Source: Pelobacter sp. UBA5610
GTDB lineage: Bacteria > Desulfobacterota > Desulfuromonadia > Desulfuromonadales > Syntrophotaleaceae
Assembly: GCA_002424645.1 (NCBI GenBank)
Contig: DIKU01000064.1
Coordinates: forward strand, 27,495 to 90,493
Direction: 5' to 3'
Length of the DNA stretch: 62,999 nt
The notes under the pieces were generated by a model that saw only the letters and a list, made by a program, of their open reading frames with translations, did no database searches and had not been told where the DNA came from. Position numbers and translations under genes: made by a program. Position 1 is the stretch's first letter. Each line of letters begins with the position of its first letter. Below are positions 16,758 to 25,807 of this stretch, piece after piece.

Positions 16758-19148
16758 TCATGATCCCGAACGTGGATCGACAATCAGGTGCTGGCGATCA
16801 TCAAACAATCGATTTGTATGTTCAGGGACCGGAATCAGGGTGTGAGCAATCACTTCGGATAAGCTGTCAACCATAAATACGTTCATTTCAGTGCGAATAT
16901 GCTCGTCAAGCTCCTGCAGATTTTCGCGGTTGCGCTCAGGCAGCAATACCGTAGTCACACCGGCCCGCCGTGCGGCCAGAACCTTTTCTTTAACGCCGCC
17001 TATTGGCAATATTCTTCCAGTCAGGGTCAATTCGCCAGTCATAGCGACGTTGCGCCGAGCCGGTCGACCGGTCAGCAAGGAGATAAGAGCCGTAGCAATG
17101 GTCACGCCGGCCGAAGGTCCATCCTTTGGAATGGCGCCGGACGGAACATGGATATGAATATCGACGGTTTCAAAGATTCCGGCATCGATCCCAAATTCAG
17201 CATGATGAGCCCGCACATAGGAGAGCGCCGTTTTCGCCGATTCCTGCATGACACTGCCGAGACTGCCGGTCAAGGTCAGCTGCTTATTCCCGGCCATGAC
17301 CGAAACCTCGATAAAAATGATATCCCCGCCCGATTCCGTCCATGCCAAACCGGTCACGACCCCGACGCGGTCTTCCTCGGATGCAACATCGGAAAAATAC
17401 TTGCGCGGACCGAGCATTTTTTCAACCTCTTCGGAATTAATGATGGCCGGGGCGACCCTCCCCTTCGCGACTTCTTTGGCAACCTTGCGGCAAATCGATG
17501 CAATTTGCCGATCGATACCGCGTACTCCAGCCTCCCGCGTATAATCCTTGATTATTTTAAGAACCGCATTTTCTTCAAAAGGCACAGGGTGGTTCTCAAG
17601 ACCATTTTCCGATATTTGTTTCGGTATCAAATATTTGAAAACGATCTGCAATTTTTCTTCATCACTGTAACCGGGCAGGCGCAATACCTCCATGCGATCA
17701 CGCAAGGGTGGCGGGATCGTATCCATGATGTTGGCTGTTGTAATAAACATAACGTGTGACAGATCAAACGGCACATCGAGATAGTGATCGGTAAAGCTGT
17801 CATTTTGCTCAGGATCGAGAACTTCCAACAACGCTGCGGCCGGATCACCGCGAAAATCCTGGCCAATTTTGTCTACTTCGTCGAGCATGAAAACCGGATT
17901 ATTGTTTCCGCAGCGGCAAATCTCCTGAATGATGCGTCCGGGCAGTGCACCGATATAAGTACGTCGATGCCCACGAATCTCCGCCTCGTCTTTCATGCCC
18001 CCAAGGGAAATACGAATGAATTTGCGCCCCAGAGACCGGGCGATGGAACGTCCCAGGGATGTTTTGCCTACTCCCGGCGGACCCACGAGACAAAGAATGG
18101 GGCCTTTCAGGGAGGCTTTGAGAGTGTGAACAGCCAAAAACTCAAGGATGCGCTCCTTCACTTCGACCAGGTCGTGATGATCCTCATCCAAGGTTTGCTG
18201 AGCGCGCTCGATATCGAGAATATCGGAGGTACCGCGCCGCCACGGCATGTTACATAAATATTCAACATAAGTGCGGGCCACCGTGTATTCCGGTGACGAG
18301 GGATTGATACGCTCCAGTCGGGCCAATTCTTTTTCAGCCACAGAGCGTACACCCTCCGGCATATCGCCACTTTCGACAACCAAGCGAAATTGCCTGATTT
18401 CTTCCTGCTGGGGATCGTCTTCCCCCAGTTGGTGTTGAATTTGTTTGAGCTGTTCACGCAACAGGTGTTCTTTCTGGCTGCGTACATTGGAACGTGAACG
18501 ATCGGCATTGCCCTGCCCCTTGATCTGCATTTTTTGAATTTCGGACGTCAGAAAAAGATAAACTTCCTTGAGACGCTCCAGGGGATCAAGGGTTTCCAGC
18601 AGGCGCTGCTGATCCTTGACTTCCATATTCAGATAAACGGCCAACACGTCAGCAAGTTTGCCGGATTCATCTATGCGACCAATGGAATGATTGATATCGT
18701 CCGGCAACGGCTGCCCAAGCGAATGGGCGACCCGCAGCAAGGCAACGATACTCTGCATCATGGCCTGCGCAACGGCATTCCGGTTTTCACGGGCTGGAAT
18801 CAGACTCACTGAGGCCATGACAAAAGGGGTAACCTGCCTGGTATTTATCAGGCGAACGCGGTCAAGCCCTTCGAGCATTATTTTGCAGCCCCCTTCCGGA
18901 AAACGTAAAACCTGGGTGATACGGCAGATCGTCCCGACTCGTGCAAATTGTTCGCGCCCGGTAATCGGATCAACCGCCAGGACAGTAAGGATGGCTATAA
19001 GTCGATCACCTCGCAATGACTCTTCGACAAGCCCCATATGCTCTTTACCGATAAATAAAGGAAAAGCCATATGGGGAAAAATAACCTGTTCATGCAATGG
19101 ATACACAGGAACTTCCGGCGGAATAATATCCAGAGGCTGTCCGGTCAT
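16758..19148 (-). CDS. lon: ATP-dependent protease Lon
   Basis: This 796-residue LonA hexameric cytosolic protease degrades damaged and regulatory proteins. The N-terminal LON substrate domain covers ~1-200, followed by a coiled linker. The AAA+ module has Walker A GPPGVGKT at 356-363, Walker B VFMLDEVDK at 419-427 and RRTYIGALPG. The protease domain has catalytic Ser679 (PKDGPSAG) and Lys720 (GGVKEK). I start at the ATG at 19148, because GGGAGA sits five bases upstream and the conserved N-domain begins there; a frame extending to 19274 is not needed. The sigma-70 promoter at 19306-19333 fits this gene. Confidence 0.97.
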   Translation of the reverse strand: MTGQPLDIIPPEVPVYPLHEQVIFPHMAFPLFIGKEHMGLVEESLRGDRLIAILTVLAVDPITGREQFARVGTICRITQVLRFPEGGCKIMLEGLDRVRLINTRQVTPFVMASVSLIPARENRNAVAQAMMQSIVALLRVAHSLGQPLPDDINHSIGRIDESGKLADVLAVYLNMEVKDQQRLLETLDPLERLKEVYLFLTSEIQKMQIKGQGNADRSRSNVRSQKEHLLREQLKQIQHQLGEDDPQQEEIRQFRLVVESGDMPEGVRSVAEKELARLERINPSSPEYTVARTYVEYLCNMPWRRGTSDILDIERAQQTLDEDHHDLVEVKERILEFLAVHTLKASLKGPILCLVGPPGVGKTSLGRSIARSLGRKFIRISLGGMKDEAEIRGHRRTYIGALPGRIIQEICRCGNNNPVFMLDEVDKIGQDFRGDPAAALLEVLDPEQNDSFTDHYLDVPFDLSHVMFITTANIMDTIPPPLRDRMEVLRLPGYSDEEKLQIVFKYLIPKQISENGLENHPVPFEENAVLKIIKDYTREAGVRGIDRQIASICRKVAKEVAKGRVAPAIINSEEVEKMLGPRKYFSDVASEEDRVGVVTGLAWTESGGDIIFIEVSVMAGNKQLTLTGSLGSVMQESAKTALSYVRAHHAEFGIDAGIFETVDIHIHVPSGAIPKDGPSAGVTIATALISLLTGRPARRNVAMTGELTLTGRILPIGGVKEKVLAARRAGVTTVLLPERNRENLQELDEHIRTEMNVFMVDSLSEVIAHTLIPVPEHTNRLFDDRQHLIVDPRSGS

Positions 19149-19305
19149 GGGTATCTCCCTTCGCCTCATGCTTATCCGGAAATCCAAACGGGATAAAGAG
19201 ACGGTGTTATCAGAAAAAGATTTTATGCGACATGAAGTGGCTAAGAGAGCCGCGCACATGCAGAAAAACGTCAAAATCCCAAAATGGGCCGCATGCTGCC
19301 ATTTA

Positions 19306-19333
19306 ATGATAACAATCGTTAATGGACTGTCAA
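19306..19333 (-). promoter_or_regulatory. Sigma-70 promoter for lon
   Basis: On the minus strand, TTGACA (19333-19328) and TATCAT (19311-19306) are separated by 16 bases: a perfect -35 and a 5/6 -10. It lies about 160 bases upstream of the lon start. No heat-shock (sigma-32 or CIRCE) element was seen. Confidence 0.65.
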
Positions 19334-19409
19334 GAGAGAGAAATGCATATCATTTCGAGGACTTGGAGAGAGGAGGTAAAACGGTTACTACTGCAGAAAA
19401 GAGAGGTAA

Positions 19410-20378
19410 TCAGTAGCGTCGGTGAATGGCGGATTTCGCCAACTCGGCAAGTGCCTGCCGTGCCGGAGAGTCCGGAAAGGCAGCCAGTCTTTCGCTGGCC
19501 CGGCTTACGTAAAAACCTGCCTGCCGTTGGGTGTAGGCAATGCCGTCGTAGCGGATGATAAGGTTTTGGACAAAACCAAGATCATCGGCATGCAAATCAT
19601 CTTTGGCAAAAATAGCGGACAACTTCTGCCGCTCGTCCTCCGAACAGCAACGCAACGCATAGATAAGGGGCAGAGTCATTTTCCCTTCGGCCAGGTCGCG
19701 GCCGATCAACTTGCCGGATTCCTCCTGGTCGGCAACATAATCCAGGGCATCATCGACCAATTGAAATGCAACCCCAAGGTCCATGCCAAAAGCCGCCAGA
19801 TCTTCTTCACGGTCACTTGGCAACTGGCCGAGGATGGCACCACAACGACAGGTTGCGGAAAACAGAGCCGCGGTCTTGCTGCGAACAACAGACAAGTAAC
19901 GCTCTTCATCCAGAGACAAGTCACCACTGTTCATAAGTTGGACAACCTCTCCCTGCGCCATAAGCGAGGTGGTCCCGGCCAACGCTTTCATAATACGACG
20001 ATCACAAAAATCGACCATCATTTCAAAGCAGCGCGCAAACAGGTAGTCTCCCACCAGTACGGCGACTTCATTTCCCCAGGCGACATTTGCAGAAACCTGC
20101 CCCCTGCGTAATGGTGCCCCATCGACCACATCATCATGGAGCAAGGTGGCGGTATGGATGAATTCGATAACGCTGGCGAGAGTATACCGATACTCCCCAC
20201 CGTACCCACTCAGGCGGGCACACAAGAGCAACAGCACCGGCCGGATGCGCTTACCTCCACTCGCCAGGATATGGTCGCTCATCTGGCGGATCAACGGCAC
20301 ATCTGAAGTCAGGTATTGGCGAAAACAGTCTTCAATGTGGTCCAGATCTTCCCTGAGCAGTTTCTGAGCAAGCTGCAT
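19410..20378 (-). CDS. ispB: Polyprenyl diphosphate synthase (octaprenyl type)
   Basis: This 322-residue long-chain trans-prenyl transferase builds the side chain of menaquinone or ubiquinone by adding isopentenyl diphosphate. The first Asp-rich motif is LLHDDVVDGAPLRRG and the second is QLVDDALDYVAD; GGKRIRP binds the substrate diphosphate. The short first motif (DDxxD) and small residues before it fit a long-chain enzyme. The exact chain length cannot be read from sequence, so the symbol is by family. I start at the ATG at 20378; a TTG six codons upstream is an alternative. Confidence 0.9.
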   Translation of the reverse strand: MQLAQKLLREDLDHIEDCFRQYLTSDVPLIRQMSDHILASGGKRIRPVLLLLCARLSGYGGEYRYTLASVIEFIHTATLLHDDVVDGAPLRRGQVSANVAWGNEVAVLVGDYLFARCFEMMVDFCDRRIMKALAGTTSLMAQGEVVQLMNSGDLSLDEERYLSVVRSKTAALFSATCRCGAILGQLPSDREEDLAAFGMDLGVAFQLVDDALDYVADQEESGKLIGRDLAEGKMTLPLIYALRCCSEDERQKLSAIFAKDDLHADDLGFVQNLIIRYDGIAYTQRQAGFYVSRASERLAAFPDSPARQALAELAKSAIHRRY

Positions 20379-20682
20379 GCAATTCCCGTATCCCAAGAAG
20401 GTAAAATGAGGCTTATCCTAAAAAATTCGTATGATTCTTGTCAAAGCATTTTTCCCCATGGCAACAGGCAGAAACAAAACCGTAAATCACGCTATTGCTA
20501 TCATGGATGACCACCCCGACTTATACTGGCAGCTCATAATAGCGACTGTCTGACCAATGTGATTATAGGGGACGAGAAAGGACGAAGTGATCCTGTTTGC
20601 AGCCATGAACATTCAAGAAAAACAGGCAAGATCGACAGCCTTGCACGTTTTCTGTGAATTGGGAGATAGCCCTATGCAACAA
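20379..20682 (-). other. Intergenic region upstream of ispB
   Basis: These 304 bases hold the ispB promoter at 20415-20444 and otherwise no gene or structure that I can support. It separates ispB from the J-domain gene, which is transcribed in the same direction. Confidence 0.5.
20415..20444 (-). promoter_or_regulatory. Sigma-70 promoter for ispB
   Basis: On the minus strand, TTGACA (20444-20439) and TAGGAT (20420-20415) are separated by 18 bases. It lies 37 bases upstream of the proposed ATG. Confidence 0.55.
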
Positions 20683-21456
20683 TTATTCGGAAAAAACAGT
20701 TCCTTTTCCGTAACGTCGATTATGCTCCTTTTGTTCTTGGACAAGCTTTTCCATCTCATCATGCCCTAAAACAGCATTTTCCACAAAAAATTGTCCGAGC
20801 TTCTTCTGTTGCGAGCGCTGGTAAAACAGCATGGTTTGCAGTTGTCGCGGGGTAATAAAATCAAGCCCGACAGCTTTTTCACCAAAGCGGCGCCCGGCCC
20901 CTCGAACGCTCAGGATATGATGAATGTCCCGGGCCTGCAGCCATCCCCACCGCTGGGCGATATCTCCAAGATTGGGCCTTTGTCGCCGTTGCCAGAAAAG
21001 GGCATCCATCAACAGCCGGTAATCGATATATTTACGATAATAAAGATACAACCCGATCTGCAGGCTACGTCGTGGGAGATAGCAGGTTTCGCTGGCCGCA
21101 CCGGTGAATGGTCGTCGCGGCGCTGAGGCATGATCCGCAGGTGAAGAGGTTGGAGCTACCGGCCCTGAAGAAGCACGGGCAGGAGTCCATAATCCACTTT
21201 CGCGTAATTTAAAAAAATCGCAGACAACCTCATAAGAAGACAGCAACCTCTGGAACTGTTCGGTCTGAGTTTGCTGCGCACCCGAATCATCCTGGCCATA
21301 TAAATCAGGATGAGTCTCTTTGACCTTACGGCGGTAGGCGGATTTGGCGCCATTGGGTTGCAAGTAGGAAAGAAAATCCAAGGACAACTGAACCTCGTTT
21401 CCAAACAAGAAACGACAGGCCTCGAAAAGATCGCTTTCAGTTATCCGTGCTATCAA
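20683..21456 (-). CDS. J-domain protein with C-terminal GspE-N-like repeats
   Basis: The protein has about 257 residues. Near the N-terminus a J domain is recognisable from AYRRKVKETHPDLYG with its HPD motif, so it probably stimulates a DnaK-type ATPase. A Pro/Ser/Ala-rich linker (~residues 90-125) follows. The C-terminal ~110 residues hold two copies of a pattern seen in GspE/PilB N-terminal domains: RPNLGDIAQRWGWLQARDI and QKKLGQFFVENAVLGHDEM. I pick TTG at 21456 as the start because AGGGGAG lies six bases upstream; TTG at 21483 is possible. No chaperone gene is adjacent. Its client is unknown. Confidence 0.7.
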   Translation of the reverse strand: MIARITESDLFEACRFLFGNEVQLSLDFLSYLQPNGAKSAYRRKVKETHPDLYGQDDSGAQQTQTEQFQRLLSSYEVVCDFFKLRESGLWTPARASSGPVAPTSSPADHASAPRRPFTGAASETCYLPRRSLQIGLYLYYRKYIDYRLLMDALFWQRRQRPNLGDIAQRWGWLQARDIHHILSVRGAGRRFGEKAVGLDFITPRQLQTMLFYQRSQQKKLGQFFVENAVLGHDEMEKLVQEQKEHNRRYGKGTVFSE

Positions 21457-22450
21457 AACCGGCTCCCCTGAAAGTGCCCACAATTGCCATCTTTATCCAC
21501 CACAAAATTACACGCCATGAAGATATTTAACAATCTAAAACTCAAAAGTAACATTCGTTCTGCCATTTAACCTTTTGAATTTATTTTGTCAATACGTTTC
21601 CAGCCTTTAAGTGTAAGACGCTATTTACAGACCATAGCCATGCATGCAAACGAATTTATGAGTCAATTTCATTTATAAAATGGCATCATACAACCCGCCG
21701 GTCAGTGCTGCAACGCCAAAGAACTTCCTTTGATCAAAAAAAGCTCAACCCCGTTTGCTCGCAAAAGCCATCTGAATTATCTTTAAGTCAAGTCAGAGTC
21801 TTGACAGCAAAAACCACCGGTTTGAATGTATTTTGACAACCAAACCGGCAAACCTGCCAGAACCCGATAAACAAGGGTTATAATAATCAAAGTATATACC
21901 ATAAACGTCAATTCCATGAAGGCACAAACAACCGCTAAAATCCCGCATTTCAAAATATGCCTAAAACTAGCACTGTTATTCAAATGAACAATTTTGCATT
22001 TACGAACCGCCAATGGCCTTTTTACCTAAACTAATTATCCAGACATTTGAAATCATTCAATTTTTAAAAAACAAAAACACTCTTGGTCTTTTTTCATTAT
22101 TTTTCTAACCTTAATTTGTGAATTATTTTTTTATCATATAGTTTCCTCTGGCGTCTATCATGCATTTTGTGTATAAAAAAAGTCGCATATGCAGCCGATA
22201 TGACTGCAAAGCAACAGAAAGTACCCACAAATGACCAAAGCACAAATCACAACACTGTTTTATTTTCGAGCTATACATTCGGAGCTCGGATCTATCCTGA
22301 AACAAACCGATACCAAACAGGCATAGATCCAAAACACAGCGCGCCATGCTTTACCGAACACCCTTTTAACCCGAGTTTTCAGTTTGAAAAATCATTCAAT
22401 CCGGCCGCTATGTTCGTACCTAATAAGGCCAATAAAGGGAGGGGCAACTC
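21457..22450. other. AT-rich spacer upstream of the chemoreceptor gene
   Basis: This stretch of almost 1 kb is clearly richer in A and T than its neighbours. Two small minus-strand frames (21783-22013, a hydrophobic 76-residue product from TTG; and 22123-22347) have no recognisable domain and weak starts, so I do not call them genes. It contains a sigma-28-like promoter at 22174-22201 and a second, weaker one around 22385-22411. It may be a decayed gene or a landing site for past insertions; nothing decisive was seen. Confidence 0.5.
22174..22201 (+). promoter_or_regulatory. Candidate sigma-28 (FliA) promoter for the chemoreceptor
   Basis: TAAA, 16 bases, then GCCGATAT matches the flagellar/chemotaxis sigma-28 pattern (TAAA-N15-GCCGATAA) apart from one extra spacer base and the last base. 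It lies about 250 bases upstream of the GTG start. A second candidate, TGAA-N15-GCCGCTAT at 22385-22411, has exact spacing and is only 40 bases from the start. Confidence 0.45.
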
Positions 22451-24598
22451 GTGAAGGATCTGAAAATCCCAACAAAGATTTTTTTGCTCAGTGGCAGCAT
22501 CATCTTGATTTTCACCCTTGTTGCATCGTGGCTGTACATCCATTTTCGCAGCAACATCATGGAAGCGCGCCGCAACGAAATTCAGCATGTGGTCGAATCC
22601 GCATGGGGACAAGTTGAACACTACGCCCGCATGGCCAAAACTGGCCAGATGAGCACCGAGGAAGCCCAGAACCAAGCCAAGGCCATCGTTCAAGACCTGC
22701 GCTTCGCCAACGACAACTATTTCTGGATCAACGACATGCAGCCCAGCATGATCCTCCACCCCCTTGACTCTCAACTGAATGGCAAATCCCTGGCCACCAT
22801 GGAAGATTCCAACGGCATGCGCATGTTCGTTAAAATGGCCGAACTGTGCCGGAAGGATGGTGAGGGATTTCTGGAATATGCATGGCACAAGGAAGGCTCG
22901 ACAAAACCTGTAGGCAAAATTTCCTTTGTTAAAATGGTACCGGAATGGAACTGGATCATCGGGGCTGGTCTCTACCTTGATGATATCCACCAGGTTCTGG
23001 CCAAACTTTTCTATACCACCTTTGGCATCTTGCTGATCGTCATCGTTTCATCCATGACGCTGGTATATTTCGTTACCCGCGCCATATCCAGACCGCTCAA
23101 CGAATCCGCCGAAATCATGGAAAAAATTGGCAAAGGCGACTTCAGCCTGCGTCTTGAACTTGATCGAAAAGACGAAATCGGCCGCATGGCTAATGCCCTT
23201 AACGAGTGTATCGATAACGTGCGGGAAATGTTTTTAAACATCCGCACCATGGGTGTGCAGATCGCGGTTAACACCCTGAAGGTTTCCAGTCAGGTCGACA
23301 TATCCGCCCGCAACTCCATCGAGCAGGGACTGCTGGCACAGGATATTTTTGCCAGCAGCCAGGAGACCACGGCCGCCCATGGAGAAATCTCCAACAACAC
23401 TCAAAAAATTTGCGCGTCAACCTCCAACAACTTGGAAACCGCGCAGAGTTCCTTCCAGGAACTGATGGAAACCAATGCCAGCATCAACAGCATGACGGAA
23501 AAAATTGCCGGGTACACCATTACCATCGGCAAAATGGATACAGAATCCCAAGACATTAAAAAGATCGTGTCTCTGATCAAATCGATCGCAACACAGACCT
23601 CCTTGCTGTCACTCAATGCTGCCATCGAAGCCGCCAGAGCCGGCCAGGCCGGCAAGGGTTTCGCAATTGTTGCTGATGAGGTCAAGGCCCTGGCTGAACA
23701 GGTCAATGCCGCCAGCGAGGACATTGCCGGCAAGATCAACAATATGCTGTCTCACATCGAAACCTGCATCAGCGAGACGGAGGATATCAGCAACGTCGCC
23801 AAAGATACCCAGACAGCGGTAAGCAAATCATGCGAAAGCTTTAAAACCATGATTTCTGACCTTGAAAAGAGCGACGATCAACTGCAGAGCATCACCGCAT
23901 CGGTTGAAGAACTCTCGGCGGCCAACAACGAGGTACACGGCAAGGTCGACAATATCAACCAGATCAGTCGCGAAGTCTCCGATACCATGGAAGAGGCGAA
24001 AGATTCGACCGAAAGTCTTTACCAGATCACAGAAAACCTGCAGCGCATGAACGCCCGCTTCAAAACCGGCATTGGCTACGGTGAACATTGCGTCAACGAG
24101 GTCCGCAAAGCCCGCAGCAAAATACGCAAAAGCATGGAAAAGATGCTCGAACGCGGCATCGATATTTTTGACCGGAATTATCAACCGATCCCCGGGACCA
24201 ACCCGCAAAAATTTCAGACCGTCTACGTCGACGCCTTTGCCAGAGAGCTGCAACCGATCTACGACAAACTGGTAAGTGACCTCAAAGGCGGCGTTTTTGC
24301 TCTGTGTGTCGACGTCAACGGTTACGGTGCCACCCACAACAGCTTCTGCTCACAACCGTTAACCGGAGATCCTGAATACGACGCCATCCATAGCCGCGAC
24401 CAGCGTATCTTCGACGACCCCAGCAGCCTGTCAGCCGCGACCAATACCGACCCCGTTTTGCTGCATACCTACAAACGGGATGATGGTTCGATTCTGAGTG
24501 AATTTGCCATGCCGATATATGTCAACGGTAAACACTGGGGTGCCTTGCGTCTCGGTTGCGATCCCGAGGTGGTTATGGATATGACCTACACTGCCTGA
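22451..24598 (+). CDS. Methyl-accepting chemotaxis protein with Cache and extra C-terminal sensory domain
   Basis: This 715-residue inner-membrane chemoreceptor has TM1 at ~8-30, then a periplasmic single Cache domain (~35-185; NDNYFWINDMQPSMILHP, PEWNWIIGAGLY). TM2 (~190-213) and a HAMP domain follow, then the cytoplasmic signalling tip around SLLSLNAAIEAARAGQAGKG. Beyond the normal end lies a ~150-residue globular domain (PIPGTNPQKFQTVY, VDVNGYGATHN, HWGALRLG). This is a PAS/Cache-like extension found in a subset of MCPs, so it may sense a cytoplasmic ligand as well. Start is GTG at 22451 with AGGGAGGGG upstream. No che gene is nearby. Confidence 0.93.
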   Translation: MKDLKIPTKIFLLSGSIILIFTLVASWLYIHFRSNIMEARRNEIQHVVESAWGQVEHYARMAKTGQMSTEEAQNQAKAIVQDLRFANDNYFWINDMQPSMILHPLDSQLNGKSLATMEDSNGMRMFVKMAELCRKDGEGFLEYAWHKEGSTKPVGKISFVKMVPEWNWIIGAGLYLDDIHQVLAKLFYTTFGILLIVIVSSMTLVYFVTRAISRPLNESAEIMEKIGKGDFSLRLELDRKDEIGRMANALNECIDNVREMFLNIRTMGVQIAVNTLKVSSQVDISARNSIEQGLLAQDIFASSQETTAAHGEISNNTQKICASTSNNLETAQSSFQELMETNASINSMTEKIAGYTITIGKMDTESQDIKKIVSLIKSIATQTSLLSLNAAIEAARAGQAGKGFAIVADEVKALAEQVNAASEDIAGKINNMLSHIETCISETEDISNVAKDTQTAVSKSCESFKTMISDLEKSDDQLQSITASVEELSAANNEVHGKVDNINQISREVSDTMEEAKDSTESLYQITENLQRMNARFKTGIGYGEHCVNEVRKARSKIRKSMEKMLERGIDIFDRNYQPIPGTNPQKFQTVYVDAFARELQPIYDKLVSDLKGGVFALCVDVNGYGATHNSFCSQPLTGDPEYDAIHSRDQRIFDDPSSLSAATNTDPVLLHTYKRDDGSILSEFAMPIYVNGKHWGALRLGCDPEVVMDMTYTA

Positions 24599-24617
24599 AA
24601 CATCCAGCATTAAATTA

Positions 24618-24650
24618 AAAGCCCCAACCCGAACAACCGGTTGGGGCTTT
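24618..24650. terminator. Bidirectional terminator
   Basis: AAAGCCCCAACC / GGTTGGGGCTTT forms a 12-bp stem with a 9-base loop. Seven T follow on the plus strand and a T/A-rich run on the minus strand. It serves the convergent chemoreceptor and MBL-fold genes. Confidence 0.9.
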
Positions 24651-24652
24651 TT

Positions 24653-25747
24653 TTATTCACCAAGGGAATCCAGACGCACCTCACATGGCAGCAATGGTCG
24701 TGGCAACAAGCGCTCCGGCAGGTGAACCAGCGTGGTTCCGGACGGTGACTCCAACTCATCATAGAGCTTTTGACTCATTTCCCCGCAGGATTTAGATAGA
24801 TGGACGGGCAGGTAAAAGGCAGGCCGTAATTTCTGTAATAAAAGATTCATATCGAGGGTGCACAAATGACGGGAACGGCGGGCTTTCTCCACATGATCCG
24901 CCAGGAAAGCGCACTCCCCTACCAGCAGAGTAACCCCTTGCAGCAGATCGACAACCGTTGCCGCATTCTTTTCGGAATAACCAAGATCCGTCATATAGCC
25001 AATAGATGACGGCACCAAACGCTTGCGGATGACCTCATACAATCTGCGCGTATCCGCAACCTCCTGCGAATGCTCCTTCTTGCCATGGCTGCGCATAACC
25101 GGCAAAGCCTCTTCACCCAACAGCCTCTTGTGAAATTGGCGCTTCAACTGTTTAATCCATGGCCCGCCTGCCAGCCCCGCGGCAGCAAGCCGGCCGGAAT
25201 CCAGACAAAATGTCGGTTGTTCGGTAATCCGATACAGCAGCACAGGAATATGGTGATCGACCTGTTGTGCCTCCACGCTCACCCATCGATTACTGAAAAC
25301 AATCCGGTCGATGCGACCAACCTTGCCATCAGGCTGCCTTCTAAAGCGTTGCGGCCCCGGGAACAACCACCTCTGAATGTGTCTGGGGAAAATTTCATGT
25401 ACGCGAAAGGTGCACCAGAAGCTCTCGTTGAGATTCCAATCATAGGCGCAAAGCTTATGTTCTATTTTTTCGGCCAGACCGGGAGGTCCAAAAACATCCA
25501 AAATCCGAGGCGAGACCAAGACATGCCGAACCAGAGTATCAAATCCCATGAAGTGATCCATGTGGGCGTGCGTAACAAACAGTGCGGCAACAGACTTCAA
25601 TGTCCTCTTCGCCATATGATGCAACTGACCGCAATCAAACAACAAGGCGCGCCCCCACGGACGCACCCTCACCCACAACACCGGATCATCCAACAGACCG
25701 GCAAAAAAGGTTGGTTCCATATACCTGAAAGGAATGCGCAACGTCAT
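24653..25747 (-). CDS. RNase Z-like metallo-beta-lactamase-fold hydrolase
   Basis: This 364-residue MBL-fold protein has the metal motif THAHMDHF near residue 65, preceded by LFDCGQLHHM. Later come VDHHIPVLLYRI, CLDSG, MTDLGY and YLPVHLSK. The order of motifs resembles RNase Z/ElaC-type proteins rather than lactamases, but it lacks clear tRNA-binding signatures, so the substrate is open. I use the ATG at 25747 (GGAGAAC upstream) rather than the frame start at 25768. It is followed at once by the shared terminator and lies 60 bases after the YkgJ-type gene. Confidence 0.75.
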   Translation of the reverse strand: MTLRIPFRYMEPTFFAGLLDDPVLWVRVRPWGRALLFDCGQLHHMAKRTLKSVAALFVTHAHMDHFMGFDTLVRHVLVSPRILDVFGPPGLAEKIEHKLCAYDWNLNESFWCTFRVHEIFPRHIQRWLFPGPQRFRRQPDGKVGRIDRIVFSNRWVSVEAQQVDHHIPVLLYRITEQPTFCLDSGRLAAAGLAGGPWIKQLKRQFHKRLLGEEALPVMRSHGKKEHSQEVADTRRLYEVIRKRLVPSSIGYMTDLGYSEKNAATVVDLLQGVTLLVGECAFLADHVEKARRSRHLCTLDMNLLLQKLRPAFYLPVHLSKSCGEMSQKLYDELESPSGTTLVHLPERLLPRPLLPCEVRLDSLGE

Positions 25748-25807
25748 GGCATGTTCTCCGGCACACACAGAAAATATCTTCTGTTAACTGTACCAGACAA
25801 CCAAGGC

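Noticed and set aside
21783..22013. 76-codon hydrophobic minus-strand frame in the AT-rich gap
   Set aside because: TTG start with a weak SD and no family match. It could be a small membrane protein, but the sequence alone does not support it.
22167..22454. 95-codon plus-strand frame ending in the chemoreceptor start
   Set aside because: It starts near the sigma-28 site, lacks an SD and has no recognisable domain.
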